Positions 53,412 through 62,911 of a DNA stretch of 64,000 nucleotides are shown in pieces. Every line of letters starts with the position of its first letter. Position 1 is the first letter of the stretch. Made by a program: the position numbers and the translations under genes. Where the stretch lies: positions 62,001 to 126,000 of the forward strand of contig NZ_WUWM01000014.1 of assembly GCF_009846885.1 (NCBI RefSeq), written 5' to 3'. Origin of the DNA: Paenibacillus puerhi. Lineage in GTDB: Bacteria > Bacillota > Bacilli > Paenibacillales > NBRC-103111. The notes under the pieces were generated by a model, which had not been told where the DNA came from, ran no database searches, and saw only the letters and a program-made list of their open reading frames with translations.

Positions 53412-54308
53412 ATGGACACAAGCTGGATTCGCGGGGTCATACCGCCGATTGTCACCCCGGTGGATGAGCAGGAGAACGTGGAGGAGCAAGCGCTTCGGCG
53501 AGTGGTCGAGCACGTGCTGGCCGGAGGAGTGCATGGGCTGTTGTCGCTTGGCAGCAACGGGGAATTTTACGGGCTGGATCATGAGCAGCAGGAACGGGCG
53601 GTTACGATTACGCTGGACCAGGCCGGCGGACGTGTGCCGGTATATATGGGCATAGGAGCGATTACGACGAAGGAGTGCGTGAAGCTGGCGCGGATGGGAG
53701 AGCGGCTGGGGGCGCAGGCGCTTACGATCCTCCCGCCGATGTTTCTGACTCCGTCGGAAGACGAGCTTTACCGGCATTTTGTTACCGTTGCCGAAGCGAC
53801 GCCGCTTCCGCTGCTAATCTACAATAATCCGGACCGGGTCGGCAACAATATATCGCTTTCGCTGATCGAGCGATTGGCTGCGGTTCCGAACATCGTGGGG
53901 ATGAAGGACAGCAGCGGCGACCTGACGTTGACCGCCGAGTATATCCGGCGAACGCGTGACAGCGGCTTCCGCGTCATGGCGGGGCGAGATGTGATGATTC
54001 TGGGATCTCTAGTTTACGGAGCTGTCGGCTGCGTCGCTTCGACGGCCAATATCGTCCCTTCGCTAGTGGTGGACATCTACGAGCGCTTCTTGAAAGGCGA
54101 CCTGCCGGGTTCGCTGGAAGCTCAGTTCAAGCTTGCGCCGCTGAGAATGGCCTTCAATCTTGCGAGCTTCCCTGTCATCACGAAGGAAGCGATGAATATG
54201 GTCGGCGTAGAAGTAGGAGCCTCTATTCTGCCGAATACGGCGTGCTCCGAGGTCAACCGCGAGAAGCTTCGCGACATTTTGCACCAGATGGGTGCCCTCA
54301 AATCATAA
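53412..54308 (+). CDS. DapA-superfamily aldolase/dehydratase (keto-deoxy-aldarate type)
   Basis: 298 residues. Class I Schiff-base barrel: [46 protein letters not shown] (Tyr137) and [11 protein letters not shown] with the lysine at 165. GAGGAGG is about 12 nt before ATG. In this superfamily are dihydrodipicolinate synthase, 5-keto-4-deoxyglucarate dehydratase and KDG-type aldolases; lying next to garD and garR it is best read as acting on 5-keto-4-deoxyglucarate. If so it may replace the GarL (HpcH-type) aldolase. Followed by garD after 16 bp. Confidence 0.88.
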   Translation: MDTSWIRGVIPPIVTPVDEQENVEEQALRRVVEHVLAGGVHGLLSLGSNGEFYGLDHEQQERAVTITLDQAGGRVPVYMGIGAITTKECVKLARMGERLGAQALTILPPMFLTPSEDELYRHFVTVAEATPLPLLIYNNPDRVGNNISLSLIERLAAVPNIVGMKDSSGDLTLTAEYIRRTRDSGFRVMAGRDVMILGSLVYGAVGCVASTANIVPSLVVDIYERFLKGDLPGSLEAQFKLAPLRMAFNLASFPVITKEAMNMVGVEVGASILPNTACSEVNREKLRDILHQMGALKS

Positions 54309-54324
54309 AAAAGGCGGGGTTGCT

Positions 54325-55863
54325 ATGCCGGCTGCAGAACGAATGGAGAATGAGACGCCACTGTACATTAAGGTAAACGAGAAGGACAACGTTGCGATTA
54401 TTGTCAATACCGGAGGGCTGCCGAAGGGGACGGTGTTCCCTTGCGGGCTTGAACTGGTCGAGCGCATCCCGCAAGGACATAAGGTTGCGCTGAGGGATCT
54501 CCGCCAGGAGGACCCGATCATCCGTTACGGCGAGATCATCGGCTGCGCGGCAGCACCGATAGCCAGGGGCAGCTGGGTAGAGGAGTCGCTCGTTACTTTG
54601 CCGACGCCGCCTAGACTAGAGGAGCTGCCACTCGCGAGCGCGGTGCCGAAGCCGCTGCCCCCGCTCGAAGGCTATACCTTCGAGGGCTACCGGAATAAGG
54701 ACGGCAGCGTCGGGACGAAGAACATACTCGGCATCACCACGAGCGTTCAATGCGTGGCCGGCGTGCTGGAATTCGCGGTTAAGCAGATCAAGGAGCAGCT
54801 GCTGCCGAAATACCCCAACGTGGAGGATGTCGTGGCCTTGACCCATAACTACGGCTGCGGCGTCGCCATCCAGGCGCCGGATGCCATCATCCCGATCCGG
54901 ACGATACAGAATATCGCCGTTAACCCGAATTTTGGCGGCGAGGTGCTGGTCGTCGGGCTTGGCTGCGAGAAGCTTGCGCCGGAGCGATTGCTACCGGACG
55001 GCGATACAGGCAGGCTGATCACGCTGCAGGATCATCACGGCTTTCGCAGCATGCTAGAGTCGGTGATGAGTCAAGCCGAGGAGCGGCTGGCTTCCTTGAA
55101 CCGGAGACAGCGTGTCACATGCCCGGCTTCGGACCTGGTCGTCGGGCTGCAGTGCGGGGGGAGCGACGCCTTCTCCGGCGTAACGGCCAATCCTGCCGTC
55201 GGTTATGCAGCAGATTTATTGGTGCGCGCCGGTGCGACGGTCATGTTCTCAGAGGTTACCGAGGTGCGGGACGCCGTTCATCTGTTGACGCCGCGGGTGG
55301 TGAGTGAAGAGGTCGGCCGGGATTTGCTGCGTGAGATGGCTTGGTACGATAATTACCTTCAGCGGGGACAAGCGGACCGCAGCGCGAACCCGACGCCAGG
55401 CAACAAAAAAGGCGGGCTGGCGAATATTGTGGAGAAGGCTCTCGGTTCGATTGTGAAATCAGGCACAAGCTCAATCGCCGGCGTGCTGTCTCCGGGTGAG
55501 AAAGCGAAGCAAAAGGGATTGCTCTATGCAGCTACGCCTGCCAGCGACTTCGTATGCGGCACCCTGCAGCTAGCCTCCGGCGTCAACATGCAGGTGTTCA
55601 CGACGGGCCGGGGGACCCCGTATGGGCTGGCCGTCGTGCCGGTTATTAAAGTGGCTACACGCAGCGCCTTGATGGAGCAGTGGCACGACTTGATTGACAT
55701 CAACGCAGGGACGATAGCTACCGGCGAAGAAACCATCGAAGAGGTGGGCTGGACCATTTTCCATACGATCCTTGAGGTGGCGAGCGGGAAGAAGACAACG
55801 TGGGCCGACCGGTGGGGCTTGCACAACGATCTGTGCTTGTTTAACCCAGCGCCGGTCACCTGA
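54325..55863 (+). CDS. garD: Galactarate dehydratase (GarD/UxaA family)
   Basis: 512 residues, within the range of GarD/UxaA. N-terminal SAF domain ([19 protein letters not shown], then [17 protein letters not shown]), then the C-terminal catalytic domain ([68 protein letters not shown]). The Cys motifs (YGCG, LGCE, QCGGSD, FVCGT) suit the iron-binding site of this family. ATG 54325 is chosen since an earlier start would overlap the aldolase. It dehydrates galactarate to 5-keto-4-deoxyglucarate; altronate or glucarate as substrate are alternatives, but garR and the aldolase favour galactarate. Confidence 0.85.
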   Translation: MPAAERMENETPLYIKVNEKDNVAIIVNTGGLPKGTVFPCGLELVERIPQGHKVALRDLRQEDPIIRYGEIIGCAAAPIARGSWVEESLVTLPTPPRLEELPLASAVPKPLPPLEGYTFEGYRNKDGSVGTKNILGITTSVQCVAGVLEFAVKQIKEQLLPKYPNVEDVVALTHNYGCGVAIQAPDAIIPIRTIQNIAVNPNFGGEVLVVGLGCEKLAPERLLPDGDTGRLITLQDHHGFRSMLESVMSQAEERLASLNRRQRVTCPASDLVVGLQCGGSDAFSGVTANPAVGYAADLLVRAGATVMFSEVTEVRDAVHLLTPRVVSEEVGRDLLREMAWYDNYLQRGQADRSANPTPGNKKGGLANIVEKALGSIVKSGTSSIAGVLSPGEKAKQKGLLYAATPASDFVCGTLQLASGVNMQVFTTGRGTPYGLAVVPVIKVATRSALMEQWHDLIDINAGTIATGEETIEEVGWTIFHTILEVASGKKTTWADRWGLHNDLCLFNPAPVT

Positions 55864-55913
55864 AGCATGGAACCGGATCGTAATCGAGGATAGAACAGGG
55901 AGGAGAGCCTGAC

Positions 55914-56795
55914 ATGAAAGTAGGGTTTATCGGATTGGGCATTATGGGAAAGCCCATGAGCCAAAACTTGCTGAAGGCCGGCTATGAGCTGGTGGTTCTC
56001 GAAAGAAATAAGAGTGCGGCCGAGCTGGAAAAGGCTGGCGCAGCCGTTGCAGCGACGCCGAAAGCGGTGGCTGAGCTATCGGATGTGGTCATTACGATGC
56101 TTCCGAATTCGCCTCAGGTCCAAGAGGTTGTGCTTGGCGCGGATGGGGTCATCGAAGGGGCAAAGCCCGGCTCTGTGGTCATCGATATGAGCTCGATCGC
56201 GCCGCTGACGAGTCAGGCAATCGCCCGGCAGCTGGCGGAGAAGGGAATCGATATGCTGGACGCCCCGGTAAGCGGCGGCGAGCCGAAGGCGATCGAGGGC
56301 ACGCTCTCCGTGATGGTCGGAGGCAAGCAGGATGTATTCGACCGCTGCTATGACGTCATGAAGGCGATGGCCTCGTCCGTTGTCCGGACAGGGGATATCG
56401 GCGCGGGCAATGTGACGAAGCTGGCCAACCAAATTATCGTGGCGCTCAACATCGCAGCCATGTCCGAGGCGCTCGTGCTGGCGAGCAAGGCGGGCGTACA
56501 GCCGGAGCTGGTCTATCAGGCCATTCGCGGCGGGCTGGCGGGCAGCACGGTGCTCGACGCGAAAGCACCGCTTGTGATGGACCGCAAGTTCGATCCGGGC
56601 TTCCGCATTAATCTGCATATTAAGGATCTTGATAATGTGCTGGAGACGTCTCAGGAGGTAGGCGTACCGCTTCCGCTCACTACTAGCGTCTTGGAAATGA
56701 TGCTGGCGCTTAAGGCCGACGGTCTCGGCGACTGCGACCACGGAGGCTTGGTGCGCTATTATGAGAAGCTTGCCAAGGTGGAAGTGAAGAGGTAG
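55914..56795 (+). CDS. garR: Tartronate semialdehyde reductase (2-hydroxy-3-oxopropionate reductase)
   Basis: 293 residues of the beta-hydroxyacid dehydrogenase family. Dinucleotide fold KVGFIGLGIMGKPMSQNLLKAG, substrate motif DAPVSGGEPKAIEGTLSVMVGG, and catalytic Lys169 in GAGNVTKLANQIIVALNI. GGGAGGAGAG lies about 6 nt before ATG. It would reduce tartronate semialdehyde from the aldolase reaction to D-glycerate. It is the last gene of the uronate locus; an AT-rich island follows. Confidence 0.92.
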   Translation: MKVGFIGLGIMGKPMSQNLLKAGYELVVLERNKSAAELEKAGAAVAATPKAVAELSDVVITMLPNSPQVQEVVLGADGVIEGAKPGSVVIDMSSIAPLTSQAIARQLAEKGIDMLDAPVSGGEPKAIEGTLSVMVGGKQDVFDRCYDVMKAMASSVVRTGDIGAGNVTKLANQIIVALNIAAMSEALVLASKAGVQPELVYQAIRGGLAGSTVLDAKAPLVMDRKFDPGFRINLHIKDLDNVLETSQEVGVPLPLTTSVLEMMLALKADGLGDCDHGGLVRYYEKLAKVEVKR

Positions 56796-57512
56796 GGTTG
56801 GCCGCAATAGTACGGATACGATAGTAAATAAACAGCAACACGAGGCTGGCGTATAACTGATATTCTCCCCTGACGGCTAGATAGGTTAAATAATAAAACC
56901 TGCTACCATAAGGGTTTTTTTCGTGGCTAAATAATCTATGACAGCACAATCGACTAACTCCGTAGATCAATGACGCGTATAGTGTAGATATTATTTCGTG
57001 CTAAGCTGTATGAGACCGTCGTGGTTTTATTTCACAATGGGGGCAATGACATAGTTCAGGTTTGAAATACATATTAGGTGCAGCAACTTATCGATATTAA
57101 GAAAGCAAGCGGAGTCAGCTCCTTTAGGGATTAGTACCTACTTACTTTTGCAAGAGACAAGGGGAAACCTGTTAGCTAATTGCGCTGTCGCAGTTTTTTG
57201 AAACCATACTTTTAGTGCTGATAGTTATTAATTGGGAAAGATTTTCTATATTTGTTCGGATTCATAAAGAAAAAGTGGGGTGATTCACCATAACTTTTTT
57301 AGAGTATTTTCTTGTATGATAGTCAAGACCTGCTTTGGTCTTTTAAAATTGAAACATTAAGTTTCTTTATTGGGTTTCAATAGTGCATTGTTCATGTATT
57401 ACATCAAAAAATAGTGGTTTTATATGTTCAAAGGTGTGTTATTAGAACTATATTCTCGTTGTCCGCTGTATACGAAAATGATAGAATTGTAGGATAGACT
57501 GGAGGCGTATAT
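56796..57512. other. AT-rich intergenic region before the McrBC-like operon
   Basis: 717 bp without a gene that I can support. GGTTTTTTT at 56913-56921 with AAAACC at 56895-56900 may be a weak terminator of garR. AAGACC (57325-57330) and GGTCTT (57337-57342), followed by TTTAAAATT, form another terminator-like hairpin. ATTGAAAC (57348-57355) and GTTTCAAT (57374-57381) form an 8-bp inverted repeat. A motif copy at 57300-57318 also occurs after the operon. Base composition falls clearly compared with the garR side. Confidence 0.6.
57459..57487 (+). promoter_or_regulatory. Candidate promoter of the McrBC-like operon
   Basis: -35 TTGTCC (57459-57464), 17-nt spacer, -10 TAGAAT (57482-57487). GGAGG follows at 57501. 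Four of six and five of six consensus matches, at the right distance from the start codon. Confidence 0.5.
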
Positions 57513-58805
57513 ATGCATGAGAGCGAGTGGTTGCCGCGGCTATTATCCAAGCAGGATTTGCTGCAGATATGCAACCTGTTTAATTTGTCCGTACCTGGAT
57601 TTCGAAGTGATAAGCTATCCAGTAGACCCGAAGAACAACTGAGATCTGTAGTCACACAAGCACTGAAAAATGGCATTGGGGCCAAGAAAAATAAGAGAGG
57701 TAAAATACTCTTAGATACCTTTTTTTCTGAAATCGTTGAGGAGATGAACAATTTGATCCAACCTCAATGGAAAAATTTAAGTTTTGAAAGCACTGTAGAT
57801 GAACTTGATTTTTCGGTTAATATTCGACCCTATCAAAAACTAGCTTTGATTCGTGAGTGGTTTCCCGACAAATACGCCGGTACAGTAGAAATAATTCGTC
57901 AAAACGTCATCAATAACCAAGGATTGTTTTACGGCATTTCAAAAATAAATGACGATGATTACATCAAACGCATCATTCAGGATCTGAATAAGGACGTAAA
58001 ATTAACCCAATTTGATGAATACCTTCAATTCATTGAGTATATCGGGGCGACCCCGCGATGGGAACAGATTAAAACTACACTTGCAGCAAAACAAACGGAA
58101 CGCGAGCGCTTGATGTATATCTCTGGTCTAACTTCAATTGATCGATTTATGGGAATTGTCGCAGTAATAGACGACTACGAACCGTTACGGTCAGTTGCTT
58201 ACAACCTGTACGTAATTGAGCGAGAGAAAGTATATGAAAGTGAATATACAAATGTTCAGGACGAAGGAGCTGCCGCAGCGCAGCAAGTGACAAAACTAAC
58301 CAAAGAGCTCGATGAACAAATAGACGAAAATAAGAAATTAAATGAGCAAATAGAAATATTGACAGTGGAAATTAAAAGGTTAACAGACGCGGGGGAAGAG
58401 GATGTACAACGTGAGTATGCACTTAACAAAGAACTGGGAGAGCAACGGAAAGCAAGAGAAAACGCGGAACTAGTTAAGGAGCTATTTGAGGAACTGGTAC
58501 CTCAATCAAGTGAGGCTATGATTATTACAGATAAGCCGGACCCGAGAATAAAACAAGTTTTCAATAAAAATATTTTCTCTAAAAATTTCCTTTTAAAAGA
58601 AAAGCAAAACGGTAACATACATAACTTACAATCAAAGATTTGGTTCATTGATCGACAATCATTTCGAAGTACAAGGGAATGGATACAGTTGAAACAGTTT
58701 CTAGACGAAAACGGCTTTTTCTATGAGGAATATAACGACTACCTGGAATTACTTAAACGCTACTTGCATGTGATTCAAAGTGATGATACGGAGGTTTATA
58801 ACTAA
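57513..58805 (+). CDS. Coiled-coil protein, first gene of McrBC-like operon
   Basis: 430 residues, no recognised family. Residues about 5-55 are a compact helical domain (LPRLLSKQDLLQICNLFNLSV to RSVVTQALKNG) with a SAP/Rho-N-like look, which suggests nucleic-acid or protein binding. Residues 60-250 are a mixed globular region. Residues about 262-345 form a long charged coiled coil (KLTKELDEQIDENKKLNEQIEI to RKARENAELVKELFEELV). The last 85 residues make another small domain. No signal or membrane helix. GGAGGC is 8 nt before ATG. Its stop overlaps the AAA+ gene start by 1 nt. Role as sensor or partner is inferred. Confidence 0.85.
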   Translation: MHESEWLPRLLSKQDLLQICNLFNLSVPGFRSDKLSSRPEEQLRSVVTQALKNGIGAKKNKRGKILLDTFFSEIVEEMNNLIQPQWKNLSFESTVDELDFSVNIRPYQKLALIREWFPDKYAGTVEIIRQNVINNQGLFYGISKINDDDYIKRIIQDLNKDVKLTQFDEYLQFIEYIGATPRWEQIKTTLAAKQTERERLMYISGLTSIDRFMGIVAVIDDYEPLRSVAYNLYVIEREKVYESEYTNVQDEGAAAAQQVTKLTKELDEQIDENKKLNEQIEILTVEIKRLTDAGEEDVQREYALNKELGEQRKARENAELVKELFEELVPQSSEAMIITDKPDPRIKQVFNKNIFSKNFLLKEKQNGNIHNLQSKIWFIDRQSFRSTREWIQLKQFLDENGFFYEEYNDYLELLKRYLHVIQSDDTEVYN

Positions 58806-60763
58806 TGACCTTAATAGACGAAAAAACAAAACGAGAGATCAATAGCTGTTACATTTTAGGACGCCTAGCCGATGAATCTGACCCTGATCATATCCCAGCT
58901 CTTGGGGTTGATCGAAAATCAGTTACCAAAAGCCATCGAAATGATGTAATCGTGTTTTATTTGCAGGCAGTAAGTGACGAGCCAAAGCTTTTGAAAAATA
59001 CTCTGGAGAAGCAACAAAAAGATTGTTATGTATCTTTTGATGACCGAAATTACCGGTATCTGCAGAGTATTAAATACTATGACCAAACCGACAAAGTACA
59101 TTACCTGCGTGAGCATCTGGAAGGAAAGCTGATATTATTCAAACCCAAGCTGTCGGTGCGAAATGATAACACGGGTCACCGCTATCATTACAATTTTGAA
59201 ATTGTCCTGGTTTCGGATGATACCGCGGAGAATAACTATTATGTCGCGGTACCGCAAGTTAAAAAGGGCGTACCTGCAGCGAGGTTTGAAAGATCCTTGC
59301 TTGATAAATCGCCGGTTCAACTGCCTGAGTATCCAAGCTATATGGAGGTTCCAGAATTTATCTTATGTGATGGTCACCTATACTTTATTCCAGAGCAGGA
59401 TATTTTGGAGACCGGAAATAACATCAATTTGTATTACGCTAGAAAACCGCATCTAATAAAAAAGTTGCCACTTAGCGACCTTCAAGATTTTTGGGATCAT
59501 ATGAAGTGTGCGTACCGGGAACTAGGGTTCTTGTCTGATCAATATGCTAGCCTTTTGCGTGATAAATTCCATCATCAAGGAAAATCAATTGTTCATGTGG
59601 ATGCGCCTGCGACAGCCCCCAAAAAGGAAGATAAGCCAAAAGTGCCTGAGACGCTTAGTGAATCTGACTTCATTTCTCGGCTTAAATTCTTTGCTGAAGA
59701 AGAAGAACTCATTTATCAGGAAGAGGAAGCACTCGTCAACTTTCATACAGCGCTCAAAACAGGCAATATGGCGGTGCTTGGAGGCATGAGCGGTACAGGA
59801 AAAACTCAGCTAGTACTTCTCTATGCAAAAGCGCTCGGGCTGAAGAAAGACGAAAACCTGCTCATTGTGCCAATTTCACCAGCTTACACGGAACCATCAG
59901 ATATCCTTGGGTATCACAATCATCAAATGGGATTATATATGGAAAGCGAAACAGGCCTGGTTTCTTTTTTAGAGCGAGCAAGCCTACATAAAAACGAACT
60001 ACACATGGTCCTTTTTGATGAGATGAACTTGGGTCAGGTGGAGCATTATTTTTCTCCGTTTGTATCCTTGCTCGAGATGCCTAAAGATCAGAGAGAATTG
60101 CAACTTTTTAGTAAAGATGCGATTTGCCACAATAAAAATCAGAATCGTGTTATTCCGATTCATGATAACATCCTGTTTGTGGGGACGGCGAATTTTGATG
60201 AAACGACAAAAGATTTCTCCAACCGTATGCTTGATCGGATGAACGTAATTTTTCTAGAAAAGCTTGGTTTTGGCGCTTCATTGGAGAAAGAAACTGAGAA
60301 GAAGGATTTTGATAAACAAACAAAAGTAAACCGCAAAATCTACCGTGAAGACTGGGTGTCCAAACCTGCTTCCCTTGAGGAACATGAAATCTCTCTCTTG
60401 GATCGGCTCCATGAGTTGATGAAGGAGTACGACAGTCAGACCGGAGTAAGTTTCCGAATCGCTAAAGGAATCGGTATGTATCTTTCGAATATTCCAGAAG
60501 TGAGTGAAGGAAATCCATTCGTTACAAGACAAACGGGTCTCGATTACCAAATTAAGCAGCGCATACTCACAAAAATCCGTGGTCATCGGGAACAAATCCA
60601 GGAGTTGGTCGGCACGTATGAGCTAGACAGCAATAAATATCAGCCTGGACTTATCGCTCGCTTGCTAATGGAAGAAGGCGATGGTGAAGAAGAATTTAAA
60701 TCATCCATCAATTTCTTAAAGCAAAAAGCCAAGGAGATAACGAGGAACGGGTATGCGTTATAG
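58805..60763 (+). CDS. McrB-like AAA+ ATPase/GTPase with distinct N-terminal domain
   Basis: 652 residues. The N-terminal 280 residues (with IYFIP-type strands and YHYNFEIVLVSDD) form no domain I know and could be the target-recognition part. A short linker of Pro/Lys (TAPKKEDKPKVPET) leads to the AAA+ module: Walker A GGMSGTGKT (326-334), MVLFDEMNL Walker B (401-409, Asp405-Glu406), sensor region VGTANFDETTKDFSNRMLDR (arginines 474 and 478). This follows McrB/MoxR-type proteins, although the McrB MNxxDR signature is not present in that exact form. GGAGG is 10 nt before the start, which overlaps the previous stop (TAATG). Expected to form a hexameric motor with the nuclease subunit. Confidence 0.9.
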   Translation: MTLIDEKTKREINSCYILGRLADESDPDHIPALGVDRKSVTKSHRNDVIVFYLQAVSDEPKLLKNTLEKQQKDCYVSFDDRNYRYLQSIKYYDQTDKVHYLREHLEGKLILFKPKLSVRNDNTGHRYHYNFEIVLVSDDTAENNYYVAVPQVKKGVPAARFERSLLDKSPVQLPEYPSYMEVPEFILCDGHLYFIPEQDILETGNNINLYYARKPHLIKKLPLSDLQDFWDHMKCAYRELGFLSDQYASLLRDKFHHQGKSIVHVDAPATAPKKEDKPKVPETLSESDFISRLKFFAEEEELIYQEEEALVNFHTALKTGNMAVLGGMSGTGKTQLVLLYAKALGLKKDENLLIVPISPAYTEPSDILGYHNHQMGLYMESETGLVSFLERASLHKNELHMVLFDEMNLGQVEHYFSPFVSLLEMPKDQRELQLFSKDAICHNKNQNRVIPIHDNILFVGTANFDETTKDFSNRMLDRMNVIFLEKLGFGASLEKETEKKDFDKQTKVNRKIYREDWVSKPASLEEHEISLLDRLHELMKEYDSQTGVSFRIAKGIGMYLSNIPEVSEGNPFVTRQTGLDYQIKQRILTKIRGHREQIQELVGTYELDSNKYQPGLIARLLMEEGDGEEEFKSSINFLKQKAKEITRNGYAL

Positions 60764-62579
60764 TGCTGATTCAATCCCTTTTGAGGTCGAATTTTATACG
60801 GATGCTACACCCACTAACACACAGAAGGTAGATGAGTTCTGGAGCCGTGGTGCGGTTTCTCCAAAGTCGATTGATCATCTGGTGAGCATCAAGGAGGGGA
60901 TCCAAATTGGTGCCCGGTTGTTTACCAAAGATGGTTTTGAAAAGGATGACAAGGCTAGACTTGTCATCCAAACTGGCACGTATGATGAAGAAGGAAAGCA
61001 AATTGAGATTAACATCCCCATCGCTAGCCAAGGATGTATAGAGTACATTTTTAACTATGAGCGAAATCAAATTTTCCCTTGGCGACTGGGGGTCTATTTT
61101 TTTGAAGTTCATTATAATGATGCGATCTATTGCTCTGCTATCTTTGTAACGCCGATCCATTTATCTACCAGTCAAGTTCAATACATGCATCTACTTTTGG
61201 AGCAGGAAGTTGAGGGTATTTGCTATGATCTGATCTATACAATCAGGTCAACCAGCAATGAACATGAATTTTTGGACTCAAAATCGTATTACGATTACAT
61301 GCTACGGCTGATGAATGAAAAGGACCATATCGACGCTGCTCTTTACGCGCTCCAACGAAATTTAATCAGCGAGGTCAAAACAGACTACCAAGAAGGTCCT
61401 TTTGAAGGAAGGATCGATAATAAGAGCCTACGCTGGAAAGCATTGCGGGGGGAGTCATTCTGCTTAAACAAGAAAAAAACTCTCACCTGCGATATCCCGG
61501 CAAATCAGTGGATCAAACATGTTCTGTACTTTTGGAAACAAGATCTTGCTCATATAGAAAAAGATATCGATGAGGACTGTAAGCAGCTTCAGTTACTCAT
61601 CCGCTCCAAGGAAGAGGAACGGCGTTCAAACGAGGAAAGAAAACGGAATTGGTGGAGTGATCGTGAACTTTCTCAGGAATCTAGAGACTCGATGAGATCG
61701 ATCATGTATCGGATTGAGGCTGACATAAAAAAAGCGGAACGTCAGTACAACATCCTGACCCGTTGGAATCAACTCGTTAAAAACCTCGTTGGTCGTTTTG
61801 GATATCTGCTTTCCTCCACTGAGCTATCCATGGTCACAAGAGCTCGTCGCAAACCGCATTTGAAGGATCAAAATTACAGGAAGCTAACCGAGCTCTATGA
61901 AGAAAGTAGCATTTCACTGATCGGAGGCAGTAAGAGCAATCATGTGGTTCCTATCTTAAAGCCGACATGGAAAATATACGAACAATTTGTCTATTTCCAA
62001 GTCATTGATATCTTGCGCAAATGCGGTTTTTCGGTTCGACCTTCCTGCGATGCGGAGAGTTTGCGAGATATGGCATCGGGCCATTGCATAGAACTTGAGG
62101 ATGATGGAACTATTTTGCATGTATGGTATGACAAACATGTCTACATCAAAGAAGACGCTATTGCCTCTGGGGATATGTTTTTTTCATCACGGCTGATTCA
62201 ACCCGATATCCGCATTGATATGTACAAAAAAGAAGAACAACCCGTGTTTCTGTCTACTCTCGCCATGGATGCCAAACACCGCCGATATAAATCATTACAT
62301 AATGAAAATTATACAAGCAATGTTTCTTCACAGATGTTAAGATACGCCCAAATTTTTTACCGCGGAGAACACACCACTGCAAGCCGCCGACGACCGGTTG
62401 TCAGTAGCGTGCTTTGCGTTTATTCGCGGGATCGAGAAGCGCCGATAAAAAAAGAGGAACTGCCAATTGTTTTCATCCAGTTATTCCCGGAGATTGATCA
62501 GAACCATCTAACCGGATACAGAGAACTTAAGGAAGAAATACATGAGTGGTTGAAGGAATACACAGATTCATCGAAATAA
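60753..62579 (+). CDS. DUF2357-like protein with PD-(D/E)XK nuclease domain (McrC-like)
   Basis: 608 residues. Residues 1-250 are beta-rich with a DUF2357-like layout (EVEFYTDATPTNTQKVDEFWSRG onwards). A coiled-coil region follows (about 264-335, KDIDEDCKQLQLLIRSKEEE). The C-terminal 200 residues have the restriction-fold core: IYEQFVYFQVIDILRKCGF, then PDIRID (Pro484-Asp485) and LAMDAKHR (Asp506, Lys508), the PD...D-x-K catalytic set. It would cut DNA under control of the AAA+ motor. Start overlaps the previous gene by 11 nt, with GGAG upstream. The DUF2357 name is from memory of this architecture. Confidence 0.85.
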   Translation: MRYSADSIPFEVEFYTDATPTNTQKVDEFWSRGAVSPKSIDHLVSIKEGIQIGARLFTKDGFEKDDKARLVIQTGTYDEEGKQIEINIPIASQGCIEYIFNYERNQIFPWRLGVYFFEVHYNDAIYCSAIFVTPIHLSTSQVQYMHLLLEQEVEGICYDLIYTIRSTSNEHEFLDSKSYYDYMLRLMNEKDHIDAALYALQRNLISEVKTDYQEGPFEGRIDNKSLRWKALRGESFCLNKKKTLTCDIPANQWIKHVLYFWKQDLAHIEKDIDEDCKQLQLLIRSKEEERRSNEERKRNWWSDRELSQESRDSMRSIMYRIEADIKKAERQYNILTRWNQLVKNLVGRFGYLLSSTELSMVTRARRKPHLKDQNYRKLTELYEESSISLIGGSKSNHVVPILKPTWKIYEQFVYFQVIDILRKCGFSVRPSCDAESLRDMASGHCIELEDDGTILHVWYDKHVYIKEDAIASGDMFFSSRLIQPDIRIDMYKKEEQPVFLSTLAMDAKHRRYKSLHNENYTSNVSSQMLRYAQIFYRGEHTTASRRRPVVSSVLCVYSRDREAPIKKEELPIVFIQLFPEIDQNHLTGYRELKEEIHEWLKEYTDSSK

Positions 62580-62648
62580 TAATTATTGCCTCGACATAAG
62601 GTAGAAGCAAAACAAAGCAATTAAAAGGGACTATAACGTGAATCAGGA

Positions 62649-62680
62649 CAGCCGTCCAATCCGAACGGCTGCCCTTTTTG
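62649..62680 (+). terminator. Rho-independent terminator of the McrBC-like operon
   Basis: CAGCCGT (62649-62655) pairs with ACGGCTG (62665-62671), followed by CCCTTTTTGT. Confidence 0.85.
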
Positions 62681-62727
62681 TCCTCAATTGAACTAGAACT
62701 AAAATTTATCCGAGGACTGTTAATATT

Positions 62728-62842
62728 GAGAGTATTTTCATGTCGCATGCAATCCATGTTTGAAGGTGTTTTCAAGTCGCAAGAGAAAGGTTTCTATACA
62801 TTTCTGGACTTTTTTTCGTTAATGAAAGTATTTTCTTGCCGT
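62728..62842 (+). repeat. Three imperfect copies of a 19-bp motif
   Basis: Copies at 62728-62746, 62762-62780 and 62824-62842 share the pattern GA(A/G)(A/G)GT(A/G)TTTTC(A/T)(A/T)G(T/C)CG(C/T), each differing at about four positions from the first. A weaker fourth copy (14 of 19) is at 57300-57318, on the other side of the operon. Confidence 0.65.
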
Positions 62843-62872
62843 TGGACTTGAGAAGTTGACCTCCCCATTGGA

Positions 62873-62902
62873 TTGACAAAAGATAGAAATCCGGGCTATA
62901 AT
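62873..62902 (+). promoter_or_regulatory. Sigma-A promoter of the ABC-2 membrane protein gene
   Basis: -35 TTGACA (62873-62878), 18-nt spacer, -10 TATAAT (62897-62902). Both hexamers are perfect consensus, so the promoter is strong unless repressed. Confidence 0.92.
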
Positions 62903-62911
62903 TCAAACAAA

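Noticed and set aside
57459..62579. Toxin-antitoxin or retron interpretation of the AT-rich operon
   Set aside because: No reverse transcriptase, small toxin or antitoxin-type HTH is encoded; the AAA+ and nuclease motifs point to a McrBC-like set.
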